Below are positions 1-9,300 of a DNA stretch of 64,000 bases, piece after piece. The translations under genes and the position numbers were made by a program. This stretch comes from Lactobacillus pasteurii DSM 23907 = CRBIP 24.76 (lineage in GTDB: Bacteria > Bacillota > Bacilli > Lactobacillales > Lactobacillaceae): positions 112,071-176,070 of the forward strand of contig NZ_CAKD01000013.1 of the NCBI RefSeq assembly GCF_000297025.1, read 5' to 3'. Under the pieces are notes generated by a model, which saw only the letters and a list, made by a program, of their open reading frames with translations, was not told the origin of the DNA and ran no database searches. Position 1 is the stretch's first letter, and each line of letters opens with the position of its first letter.

Positions 1-1
1 T

Positions 2-1327
2 CCGATCACTGCTCAAGACTTTGTTTATTCTTGGAGAAGAAGTTTGAGCCCTAAGACTGCTTCGCCATATGCATATCTTTTCTCAGGCGTTAAGAACGCT
101 GATGCGATCGTAGCAGACAAAAAGTCTCCTGATAGTATTGGCATTTCTGCTCCAGACTCACACACTGTAGTAGTCAAGCTTGAGCGTCCAATTGCCTACT
201 TCAAAGTGTTAATGGCATATCCTTTGTTTGGGCCACAAAATCAAAAGGTAGTTGAAAAATACGGCAAAAAGTATGCTACTAAGGCCCAATATCAAGTTTA
301 TTCAGGACCATTTGTCATTAAGAATTGGAATGGCACTAATGACACTTGGGACTTTATCAAAAATAAGAATTACTGGGATAAGAAGGTAGTCAAGCTCGAT
401 AAGATTTCTTACCAAGTTGTCAAATCAACTAACACTGGCTATCAATTATTTGAACAAGGCAAGCTTGATTTGACGCCACTTTCTAGCGAGCAAGTTAAGA
501 ATTTGAAGTCTAACTCAGCTTTTACTTCTTATCCTTACTCACTAGTTAGATTCCTGCTATATAACTTCAAGGATAGCAATAGCTTGAACCGCAAGGCTTT
601 GAATAATAGGAACATTCGTTTGGCCTTGTCCTTAGCAATTGACAGAAATATTGTAACTAAGAAGGTTTTGGGCAATGGTTCGACTTTGCCAACTGGTTTT
701 GTAGCTAGCGATTTGGCCACTAATCCCAAGACTGGCGTTGATTTTGCTAAGTCACAGGCTGTTAAGAATACAGTCAGCTATAATCCTACTTTAGCCAAGA
801 AGTACTGGCGCCAAGGACTAAAGGAAATTGGTGCTAAGTCATTGACTTTCAATCTTTTGTCTTCTAATGAAGAAAGCGACAGCGATCAGTTGACTCAATA
901 TCTTCAATCTCAATGGATGAAAGTTTTGTCAGGCCTAAAGATTAATGTAACCAATATCCCTGATAAGGCAACTAATGCTAAAGCCCAAAATGGCTACTTC
1001 GATATTTACTTGTCTCACTGGGGCGGCGATTTCAACGATCCAATGACCTTTATGCAAATTCCGATGACCGGGACTTCCTATAATTATGGCAAATGGTCAA
1101 GTCAGGCATATGATAGTTTAGTTAAGCAAGCTCAAAACCAAGATGCCAATAATGTAGAGAAGCGTTGGCAAGATTTGGTTAAAGCTGCGCAAATTGTTAA
1201 CAGTCAGCAGGCAATTACGCCAATTTACCAACAAACAACAGCTTACTTGCAAAACAAGCGAGTCCATGGAATTATTCACAACACTGCCGGAACCCAGTGG
1301 AGCTATAAGTACGCTTATATCAAATAA
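2..1327 (+). CDS. Oligopeptide ABC transporter substrate-binding protein (OppA family), 5' end outside window
   Basis: The reading frame is open from base 2, so the start and the lipoprotein signal lie upstream of the window. The visible start reads PITAQDFVYSWRR, the conserved segment of family-5 extracellular solute-binding proteins that capture peptides for Opp-type importers. The rest matches this family in length and motifs: a YSGPFVIKNWNGT segment, an NRNIRLALSLAIDR block and a C-terminal PIYQQTTAYL. It is a paralogue of the complete gene at 13841-15457, sharing blocks such as PKTASP and YNGPF/YSGPF. An internal TTG at 44 is not a real start, because coding continues upstream of it. No opp permease or ATPase genes are visible here, so it is probably an orphan binding protein. 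Confidence 0.93.
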   Translation, partial: PITAQDFVYSWRRSLSPKTASPYAYLFSGVKNADAIVADKKSPDSIGISAPDSHTVVVKLERPIAYFKVLMAYPLFGPQNQKVVEKYGKKYATKAQYQVYSGPFVIKNWNGTNDTWDFIKNKNYWDKKVVKLDKISYQVVKSTNTGYQLFEQGKLDLTPLSSEQVKNLKSNSAFTSYPYSLVRFLLYNFKDSNSLNRKALNNRNIRLALSLAIDRNIVTKKVLGNGSTLPTGFVASDLATNPKTGVDFAKSQAVKNTVSYNPTLAKKYWRQGLKEIGAKSLTFNLLSSNEESDSDQLTQYLQSQWMKVLSGLKINVTNIPDKATNAKAQNGYFDIYLSHWGGDFNDPMTFMQIPMTGTSYNYGKWSSQAYDSLVKQAQNQDANNVEKRWQDLVKAAQIVNSQQAITPIYQQTTAYLQNKRVHGIIHNTAGTQWSYKYAYIK

Positions 1328-1358
1328 GTTTGCTGGCGGATCTTTGAACTGAAAGTAA

Positions 1359-1387
1359 TTGTTTTTGCTAGTACCAAAGGTTAAAAT
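1359..1387 (+). promoter_or_regulatory. Candidate sigma-A promoter of the DeoR-type gene
   Basis: TTGTTT at 1359-1364 and TAAAAT at 1382-1387 are 17 bases apart, with the DeoR-family start 15 bases downstream. The -35 is imperfect and no experiment supports it. Confidence 0.4.
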
Positions 1388-1401
1388 ACTAACTGAGGTA
1401 C

Positions 1402-2160
1402 ATGAAAATGCTTACGGAAGAACGCAAAAATTTAATTGAAGCTTATGTCAATGAACATAAGATTTGTAGTGTAACAGAATTATGCGAGTTAACTGCAAGC
1501 TCAGAGTCAACGATTAGACGAGACTTGATTAGTTTGGAAAAGGCGGGCAGAATCGAACGGGTGCACGGTGGAGCACGCTCGGTTAAGGCTTTTTCTCGTG
1601 ATATTGCGCAGAAAGTTCGTTTTAATTTAAATCGCGATACCAAAATTGCAATTGCTAAACATGCTGCTAGCTATGTTAAAGCCGGTGATTTTATTTTCCT
1701 TGATGCTGGAACGAGCATCTATGAAATGGTGCAATTTTTAAGAGAAATTCCAGACATCACTGTAGTTACTAATGGCGTCGATACTGCGATTGCATGTTTG
1801 GACCAGCAGATTCAGACTATTTTGCTAGGTGGCTACATTAAGGCGGATACCCATGCGGTAATTGGCGAAGCAGCGGTTAGTCAATTGGGACAATTGAGTT
1901 TTGATCTTAGTTTTATTGGGGCTAACGGAATTGATTCATATGGCTTAACTACGCCGGATACTCGAGAAGCAGCGATCAAGCAACTAGAAATTGCGCAGGC
2001 TCAGCAAGTGTTTGTATTAGCTGATAGTTCTAAGATAGGTCAGAGAACCTTTGCTAAGTTTAGCGATGGGCATAATTTGGCGCTGATTTGCAATAAGTTG
2101 ACTGAGCAAGAAAAGGCGATGTTGCCAGCTGATTTGCAGTTGGTAGAAATCGCGGAATAG
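1402..2160 (+). CDS. DeoR/GlpR-family transcriptional regulator
   Basis: This 252-residue protein has the standard DeoR layout. An N-terminal winged helix-turn-helix covers about residues 5-60, with the signature SESTIRRDLISLEKAGRIER and HGGA just after it. The C-terminal DeoRC sugar-phosphate sensor domain covers about residues 75-235, with DAGTS and VTNG motifs typical of the ISOCOT fold. Such repressors respond to phosphorylated sugars such as fructose-1-P, tagatose-6-P or glycerol-3-P. No sugar kinase or PTS gene follows, so the ligand cannot be inferred. ATGs at 1402 and 1408 are both possible; TGAGGT at 1395-1400 spaces better to 1408. A hairpin terminator follows, so it appears monocistronic. 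Confidence 0.9.
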   Translation: MKMLTEERKNLIEAYVNEHKICSVTELCELTASSESTIRRDLISLEKAGRIERVHGGARSVKAFSRDIAQKVRFNLNRDTKIAIAKHAASYVKAGDFIFLDAGTSIYEMVQFLREIPDITVVTNGVDTAIACLDQQIQTILLGGYIKADTHAVIGEAAVSQLGQLSFDLSFIGANGIDSYGLTTPDTREAAIKQLEIAQAQQVFVLADSSKIGQRTFAKFSDGHNLALICNKLTEQEKAMLPADLQLVEIAE

Positions 2161-2165
2161 TTTTG

Positions 2166-2197
2166 AGGTCGAATCGATTAGGATTCGGTCTTTTTTT
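2166..2197 (+). terminator. Rho-independent terminator after the DeoR-type gene
   Basis: AGGTCGAATC pairs with GATTCGGTCT (two G-T pairs) around a short loop and is followed by seven T. Confidence 0.8.
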
Positions 2198-2346
2198 ATA
2201 AAATTATCTGCCAAGCGCAAAAAAGGCTTAAGAAAATAAAGAATATCACTAATTTTTCTTTAGCCGATGTTGACTTAATGGGCACATGGTCTTCAAAAAA
2301 TGCCTCTATGATATAAACCATAGTAAATCAGAAAGAGGTATTACAA

Positions 2347-2735
2347 ATGAAAAAGAGAACAGTCATTGCAACCCTACCACTTTTATCAGCAGCCATCCTT
2401 GGCGGTGTTGCTGAATCAACTACTACTAACTACGTACAAGCAAGAAAACTAAACTTACAAAGCCAGCTAAAAAACCAGCCGGCAAAAAGCCTACTGGTAA
2501 GAAAATGAGTACTCCACCTAAAGCGGGTAAGGGCGGAGCTAATACTCAAAGCTATGATTACACCGGAACCTTGAGTGCAACCGTAAATGTTTCATCTGGT
2601 ATTAAGTCGATTGGCAAGACAACCATTAAGAATTCTAAGTGGGTTGTAACTGGCAACTCAACTATTTCCAATTTGAATCTCGAAGATGGTGGTTCAATCG
2701 TCGATAGCCAAGGCAACAATGAATTTAAAAACTAA
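2347..2735 (+). pseudogene. Small secreted lysine-rich protein, frameshifted
   Basis: An ATG at 2347 behind AGAGG encodes a clear signal peptide (MKKRTVIATLPLLSAAILGG, then a cleavage region near YVQA). In this frame translation stops at 2508 after about 53 codons. In the +1 frame the sequence continues as a Lys/Pro-rich linker (KPAKKPAGKKPTGKK) and a compact domain ending LEDGGSIVDSQGNNEFKN at 2735. Adding one A in the A run near 2432-2440 would join the frames into a secreted protein of about 129 residues. I read this as a one-base deletion or sequencing error in a homopolymer; regulated slippage is less likely. Function is unknown: the mature part resembles small exported lactobacillar proteins, and no enzyme motif is seen. 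Confidence 0.7.
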
Positions 2736-2764
2736 AAAATAATTCTTGAAATCATAAGCCACAC

Positions 2765-2797
2765 AGAGTACGGAGATAAATTTTCCGTACTCTTTTT
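2765..2797 (+). terminator. Rho-independent terminator
   Basis: Perfect 10-bp stem (AGAGTACGGA with TCCGTACTCT) followed by five T. Confidence 0.88.
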
Positions 2798-2877
2798 GAA
2801 TTCCCTAAGAAATATTTTTTGCGAATATATGTAATAATATATGTAAAGGGTTACAAATTTGGATGAAGGTGAAAAAA

Positions 2878-3579
2878 GTGGCTTACATTGAAATTGTTAA
2901 TTCAAGCAAAGAATATCATTCGGGAAATACTGTGATCGTCGCAAATAAAAATATTAGCTTTGAAGTTGAAAAAGGCAAATTAGTGGTGATCTTAGGTTCA
3001 TCTGGTGCTGGCAAGTCCACTTTGCTCAATATTTTAGGCGGCATGGATACTAACACTAGTGGGAAGGTAATTATCGATGGCAAAAACATCGCAGAATATT
3101 CTGCTAAGCAACTAACGCAATATCGTCGAACTGATGTTGGTTTTGTTTTTCAATTTTATAACTTGATTCCTAATCTGACGGCTAAAGAAAATGTTGAACT
3201 AGCAGCTGAAATTGTCCCTAATGCAATGGATGCAGTAGAGGCTTTGCGTGCTGTTGGACTAGAACATCGTTTGAATAATTTCCCTGCTCAATTGTCAGGT
3301 GGCGAGCAGCAGAGGGTAGCGATCGCTAGAGCAATTGCCAAAAATCCTAAACTATTGCTGTGCGATGAACCAACGGGGGCGCTTGACTACAATACTGGCA
3401 AGCATGTCTTGCAGATTTTGCAAGATATGTGTAAAAGGCACGGCTCTACCGTCATAATCGTGACCCATAATGCTGCTCTTGCACAGATTGCTGATCAAGT
3501 AGTTAAGATTCATGATGGACAAGTAAGTGAGATTATCTTCAATGATCATCCCATGGGTATTAAAGATATTGAATGGTAG
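2878..3579 (+). CDS. ABC transporter ATP-binding protein (MacB/LolD-like export type)
   Basis: This ATPase energises the adjacent FtsX-type permease. It has Walker [11 protein letters not shown]-loop FQFYNLIP, signature [14 protein letters not shown], Walker [13 protein letters not shown] and an H-loop histidine in VTHN. Length (about 233 residues) and motif order match the MacB/LolD subfamily that works with permeases having large extracytoplasmic domains. An upstream ATG at 2863 is in frame, but AAGGTG at 2866-2871 sits 6 bases before GTG 2878, and the product from there (MAYIEIVN) matches the usual family N-terminus. The stop is immediately followed by the permease ribosome site, so the two are a translationally coupled operon. 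Likely roles are peptide export, antimicrobial resistance or envelope stress; the substrate is not deducible. Confidence 0.9.
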   Translation: MAYIEIVNSSKEYHSGNTVIVANKNISFEVEKGKLVVILGSSGAGKSTLLNILGGMDTNTSGKVIIDGKNIAEYSAKQLTQYRRTDVGFVFQFYNLIPNLTAKENVELAAEIVPNAMDAVEALRAVGLEHRLNNFPAQLSGGEQQRVAIARAIAKNPKLLLCDEPTGALDYNTGKHVLQILQDMCKRHGSTVIIVTHNAALAQIADQVVKIHDGQVSEIIFNDHPMGIKDIEW

Positions 3580-3588
3580 GTGAGCAAA

Positions 3589-6174
3589 ATGAAGCATCGA
3601 GCAATTTGGCGTGATACTTGGCGAACGATTCTCAAGAGCCAAGGTAGATTTTGGTCATTATTGCTATTAGTAATGGTGGCTTCGTTTGCTTTAACCGGGT
3701 TGAAAATTACGGGATCCGACATGCGAGATACGGCCCGCAATTTTTACCAGGAGACTAAGCTGGCTGACCTAACCCTCACATCTAATTATGGCTTTGATCA
3801 AAAAGACCGCACTTTAGTCGAAAAAAAGGCGGGCAACTCTCAAATAGATTGGGGATACTTTCAAGATACAACCATTAATGGCAACAAGCAGCCACTTCGT
3901 TTATATTCTTTGACCAAAAATATTTCCAAGTACCAATTGGTCCAAGGAAAGATGCCGACGAAAGCAAATGAAGTTGCCATCTCTTATTTGCTAGCTGATA
4001 AATATCATTTGGGCCAAAAGCTAAAACTCGATCAACATCAACTACTTAAAAATTCCGAGCTAAAGGTAGTTGGTTTTGTCAGATCAAGTGAGCACACCAA
4101 TAGTCTTGAAACGGGTGCTACTAATATTGGCGATGGCCAGCTAGCTGGTGTTGGCGTTATGACCAAATCAGCCTTTAAGTCAGGCAAGTATCTGATTGGC
4201 CGAATTCGCTTTAAGCAAACTGCTAAGCTAGACCCATATGCTAAGGCTTACACCGATTATGTTGCCAAAAAGCAAAAGGCTTTAGAGCAAGCTTTAGCTA
4301 TTCGGGCCAAGACTAAAGAAAAGGCTACTAATGATGAAATCAAGCAGGCAGAAGTCAAGCTTGCGAGTGCCAAAAAAGAGTTAAAGACGCAAAGTCAATA
4401 TGCAAAGCTGGATCCAGCTATAGCCAAAAAAGTAAATCAAGCTCAAAAAAAGCTCTCTAATCAAACAATGAAATTAGCCAAGACCAAGTTGCAAATTGCT
4501 AAACTAGGCAAGCCTAAATTTACCGTTAACGATCGCAATCAAGATAGTGGCTATACAACTTATCATTCTAATTCTTTAAAGATAGATTTGATTGCCAATG
4601 TCTTTCCGGCCTTTCTATTTGCAATCGCTGCTTTGGTGAGCTGGAATGCGATGACTAGATTTGTTGAAGAAGAACGGCTCAATATTGGTGCTATGAAGGC
4701 GCTAGGTTATAGCAATTTTGCCATTAGCACAAAGTTTGTCTTCTATGGTCTAATTGCGACTATTCCAGGCGTGATTATTGGTAGCTTGATTGGATCGTAT
4801 TATTTACCGCGGAAAATTTTTACCGCTTATGCAATTAATTCAACCATGACGGGATTCGTCGCCAAATTCCCGTGGTCTGCCTTTCTAATCTCACTAATAA
4901 TTTCGCTAATTTGTACAAGTGGAGCAGCGATTATTCAATTGCGTGTAACCTTTAAAAGTAAACCGGCTGCCCTATTATTGCCTAAACCTCCAACCCATGG
5001 CTCACGCATCTTGCTAGAGCGAATTACGCCATTATGGAAGAGACTTAGCTTTAATCGTAAAGTAACCATGCGCAATCTTTTCCGCTATAAGAGCAGAATG
5101 CTGATGACGATTTTTGGCGTGGCTGGTTGTACTGGACTACTGGTCATGGGATTTGGGATTAATGACTCGCTAAAAGGAATTAGTCAAAGACAATTTGATC
5201 ACATAATTAATTATGATTTGTTAGCAGTTAAAGAAAATTATGTTTCCAATAAGGCCAAGAATCAACTTGATGATTTGCTAGCTTCAAAGAAAGTTCGCAA
5301 AGCATCTGCAATTCATTTTGAATCCTGGAAGAAAAAAATTAAGGTCGACACTGCTCAGCAGCAGATTTCAGTTATCGTAGCTAAGCCAAGCGACATCGCA
5401 AAATATTTCAAATTATATGATGCGAAAAGCCATCAAGCAATTACAGTGCCAAAAGATGGCATAGTTATTTCTGAAAAATTGGCTAAATTGTTAAATGCTA
5501 AGGTAGGGTCCAAAGTTAGCTTCAAAAATCATCAATTTAAGGTAGCTAAAATTACTGAAATGTATTTAGGACACTATCTATTGATGAGTCCAAAGCAATA
5601 TCAGGCAAGTTTTGGAAAAAAGGCCAAGGCAAATAGCTATTTTATTAGTCTAAAAAATCATGGCAAAAATAGCGTCCATAATTTTGCTAGCGCCTTGCTG
5701 GATACAGAGGCAATTCAAGGAGTCAATATCAGTATCGATAATCGAATGATGATTGATGATATGATCTCCAGTTTGAATCAGGTTATGTTTTTGTTAATTT
5801 TGATCGCTGGAAGTTTAGCGGTTGTGGTTTTGTACAACTTGACTAATACCAACGTTGAAGAGCGGATCAGAGAATTATCGACTTTGAAGGTTTTGGGCTT
5901 CTTTGATAAGGAAGTAACGCTATATATTTACCGTGAAACAATTATTTTATCAATTATCGGGATTTTAGCTGGCTATGGCTGGGGTAAGTGGCTACACTTC
6001 TTCATTATCGATAATTTGCCACCGACTAATGCCATGTTTGATCCTAATACTTATTGGACTAACTACTTGTTATCAGCCCTGATTCCATTGACGATAACTT
6101 TTGTTTTGGCATTGATTGTCTACCGCAAGATCAAGACGGTGGATATGCTAGATGCATTGCAATCTGTTGAATAG
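3589..6174 (+). CDS. FtsX-like ABC permease with extracytoplasmic coiled coil
   Basis: This 861-residue permease has one transmembrane segment near the N-terminus (SLLLLVMVASFALTG), a large extracellular domain, a block of membrane helices at about 335-450, a second extracellular domain and three C-terminal helices. It therefore contains two FtsX modules. The first extracellular domain includes a Lys/Glu/Ala/Gln-rich heptad region (about residues 215-310) that should form a coiled coil, as in permeases of peptide-sensing or cell-wall-linked ABC systems. The start is put at ATG 3589 because AGGTGA at 3578-3583, overlapping the ATPase stop, is correctly spaced for it; the GTG at 3580 has no ribosome site. 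Partner of the upstream ATPase; substrate unknown. Confidence 0.9.
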   Translation: MKHRAIWRDTWRTILKSQGRFWSLLLLVMVASFALTGLKITGSDMRDTARNFYQETKLADLTLTSNYGFDQKDRTLVEKKAGNSQIDWGYFQDTTINGNKQPLRLYSLTKNISKYQLVQGKMPTKANEVAISYLLADKYHLGQKLKLDQHQLLKNSELKVVGFVRSSEHTNSLETGATNIGDGQLAGVGVMTKSAFKSGKYLIGRIRFKQTAKLDPYAKAYTDYVAKKQKALEQALAIRAKTKEKATNDEIKQAEVKLASAKKELKTQSQYAKLDPAIAKKVNQAQKKLSNQTMKLAKTKLQIAKLGKPKFTVNDRNQDSGYTTYHSNSLKIDLIANVFPAFLFAIAALVSWNAMTRFVEEERLNIGAMKALGYSNFAISTKFVFYGLIATIPGVIIGSLIGSYYLPRKIFTAYAINSTMTGFVAKFPWSAFLISLIISLICTSGAAIIQLRVTFKSKPAALLLPKPPTHGSRILLERITPLWKRLSFNRKVTMRNLFRYKSRMLMTIFGVAGCTGLLVMGFGINDSLKGISQRQFDHIINYDLLAVKENYVSNKAKNQLDDLLASKKVRKASAIHFESWKKKIKVDTAQQQISVIVAKPSDIAKYFKLYDAKSHQAITVPKDGIVISEKLAKLLNAKVGSKVSFKNHQFKVAKITEMYLGHYLLMSPKQYQASFGKKAKANSYFISLKNHGKNSVHNFASALLDTEAIQGVNISIDNRMMIDDMISSLNQVMFLLILIAGSLAVVVLYNLTNTNVEERIRELSTLKVLGFFDKEVTLYIYRETIILSIIGILAGYGWGKWLHFFIIDNLPPTNAMFDPNTYWTNYLLSALIPLTITFVLALIVYRKIKTVDMLDALQSVE

Positions 6175-6220
6175 TAATTATTTATTATTTCAATTATATA
6201 TATTTTTATTTAAATCAACA

Positions 6221-6264
6221 AGCATTCATCAAAGGTGATTTTAGCCACGTGATGAGTGCTTTTT
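6221..6264 (+). terminator. Rho-independent terminator of the ABC exporter operon
   Basis: AGCATTCATCA pairs with TGATGAGTGCT around a longer loop, followed by TTTTTG. Confidence 0.78.
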
Positions 6265-6317
6265 GTTCGCCTTTCTAAGAAAATTAATCACTGTCAATGT
6301 ATACAAGTGTAAAAGCT

Positions 6318-6346
6318 TTGATTAGAGATAACAGGCGTTATATAAT
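6318..6346 (+). promoter_or_regulatory. Sigma-A promoter of the LPETG surface protein
   Basis: TTGATT (6318-6323) and TATAAT (6341-6346) are separated by exactly 17 bases. The predicted transcript start near 6353 lies downstream of an in-frame ATG at 6297, which argues that translation begins at 6399 instead. Confidence 0.75.
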
Positions 6347-6398
6347 TAAAGTAAGAAGAGTAATATTGGACATTTTTTTCTTAGAAAGAGGCCCCAAC

Positions 6399-9300
6399 AT
6401 GAGATTTGAAAAGTATCCAAAATACACTTTAAGAAAGTTAACAATTGGCCTTACTTCAGTAATTGTGGGTACTATTATTTTAACAAGTCACAATGCTCAT
6501 GCTGCTGAAGAAAATGTTGCGTCGATTGCTAATGTTGAAACAATGGAAAATGTTTTAAATAATAGCCCTAACACTCCGGTTGAAAATAACCAGAATATCG
6601 AAACTGCAAGTCAGCAGGCTGCTTCAAATGAAGCGACTATTAATGCAGTTGATGAAACGAATCTTTCAACTGACGATGGTATCCAAGCAGCTACTACACC
6701 AACTACCTTGCCAGTCGATCCCGATGCAAATCAGACAGCAGAAGATCCACTTAAATTAGATAAGCCAAGCGATATAAAAAGCGATCAGGATCCAACTAAT
6801 CCGATCGTTAAAGAAGATACCAATGCTGAAGGCAAGCCAAATGATCAATTGATTGTTAGTGATGAAAAAGTTGCTAACCCTTCAGAATATGCAGTTTATT
6901 TAACTTTTAAAGATAAAGATGGTAAAGATTACACTACTGCGTACTTGAAAAATGGCAATTATACTGTTGAACTTGACTCAACTAAGATTGACTTTAGTAC
7001 TCTGGTGCTTAATTTCTACTATAAAAGCACAGATACTGCTCATGAGACTAAGGCTAGTCTTCTGATGCGATTTAATTCAAACCTGAAAATTGATTCTTCG
7101 CGCCTAAATGGCGATATCACAATCAATTCTAAATCAGATTCGCCTTACCAATTAGTCTATCTAGCTAGCAACAAGTACATGACTTACGATGAATTAACAG
7201 CTGCTGGCAAAGACTTGAAGTCTGTTACTTATGCATGGTTTAGATGGGAAGAAAAAAGTAAGGGCAAAGTCTTAGCACCAGGGGATGTGTTGAAGTGGCA
7301 GATTCCAGTGTTATACACAGGTAAAACTGAAGGCGCTACTGCTGTTCAAGTGACTAATAATTATGGCGGAAAGCAGGGCCGTGGAGGCTGGGCCAACTTC
7401 AAATTCCAAGAGCTATATCCTGAAATTCCAGTTGATAAGCCATCTGATGTTCCAGTGGTTCAACCAGGAGAAGATGTAGATAGCCCAATGACTTTTGAAG
7501 AAGCGGTTGATCCAAGCAAGCTAGCTGAATGGCAGACTTTACCAAATAATTCTCAAGTAGTCGCTTATCTTAAATTCCAAGGCCTTGATGGTAAGGAATA
7601 CGTCATGCCATATCTCAATGGCTTGACGCCAGAATTGCACCTTGATTACGACAAGATTGATCCTAATTCCTTTGAACTAGTATTGAATTACCGCAATACT
7701 TCTTCTACTAACGATGTCAGCTTCATTAGTAGTTGGAATTCAAAAGATTTCAAAGTTAATACAGATAAGATGGCAGCAGAGCCTGAACAAGTTACTGGCT
7801 CAGGCAAAAAGTATAACTTAACATACAAGCTTGGCGTCAATCCATATTTGACCTTTGCGGAATTTTTAAATAAAGCTGGCAGCCTTGATCGACTTGAGGG
7901 AGTTGCGATTAAGGATAAGATCAATAGCCGCGACTCTATTCAAGTCAAGATTCCATTGAAATACGTTGGAAATGGTCGCACTAGAGACAGTTTTGGCTTT
8001 TACACTAAGTATCAAAAAGTAATCTTTGATCGTGATCCAGCTGAGATTGCGATTGATCAGCCAACTGGCGGCCGCGACAATAACGATCATGACAGCACTA
8101 ATCCAATTGTTTTGAAAAATTATGACCAAGTAAAAGATGCAGACTTAAGTAGGTGGTTTGAATACGCTAAGGGTAAAGCAACAATTTACCTTAAATTTAA
8201 AGGTAAGGATGGAAAAGACTACGTAACGCCATACTTAAGTGGTAGCGGCAGAAATGTTACTACGCCAGACTTCTTGATCGACTACAGCCAGATTGATCCA
8301 AATAGCTTAGAATTAGTTGTTTTATACCAAAATGGCGATGAAAACCATGATCCATACTTGCTAGTTGATTTCAATAAAATTTACGGCAAGACTGGTTACC
8401 AAGTAGATCCAAGCCGGCACGCAGATCTTAAGTGGACAGCAGAAAGTAAGTTGCATAATGACTATGAATTCTACTACTACTTGAATGATGGCAAGGAAAG
8501 ATCGCTAGCTGAAACAGTTGCTGATAACATGACAGTTACTGATCTTCGCGGATTACGATTAAAGGGTAAGCAAATTGAAGCCAATGATTTGGTGAAATTC
8601 ACTATTCCTTTGCTCTACAAGGGTGACCATGTTGACCGTGGCGGAATTGCCATGTCATCTTATAAAAATGGTGGTGGCATCTTAGATGTGCGTATGGCTA
8701 AGCCGATGTACAACTTTGATGAAATCAATATGTACTTGTATCCAACTGTTAAGTATGCTGATATTGATGAAAATGGCGAAATTGTTGCTAAACAGTGGAT
8801 CCACAATGAAGAGCTCGACAAGATCTTAAATGATGCAATCAAAAATGGTGACTTAAGCTGGGATGATCTACTCATTTGGGATAACTATGGTCATCTTTTC
8901 AATGGCGGTGATGATTATGATCCATTTAGAACTGATTACACCGGCGTTTATGATCCAAGCGAAAGAACGATTTACAGCACCACTCAAACTTTTTTGAACT
9001 TGAAAGAAATTCAAAGGTACTTGTCAGTTCATGGCTACACTGTTCAATTTGCCAAGAATACTCACGCCGATGATCATCTAGAGCCGATGCAGATTTACGC
9101 ATATGACAATAACCAATTGAAGATGTTGTATGAAGAAAATACCGGAGATGATAAGGGTGAAATTGGAAATCCTGATAATCCAACAGGCAAGAAGGCAATT
9201 CGCTTCTACTTCTCCGTAATCCCATCAATTATCGTCAATGATACGATTACTTACTATGCTGGCGATCCAAATAATCCTAAAGATGCAAACGGTAATTTCT

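Noticed and set aside
2827..2845. Direct repeat ATATATGTAA before the ABC exporter as an operator
   Set aside because: It is short and AT-rich with no second instance elsewhere, so chance is sufficient.
6297..6398. N-terminal extension of the LPETG surface protein from ATG 6297
   Set aside because: A good promoter (6318-6346) lies inside it and the YSIRK signal starts at 6399 behind a ribosome site.
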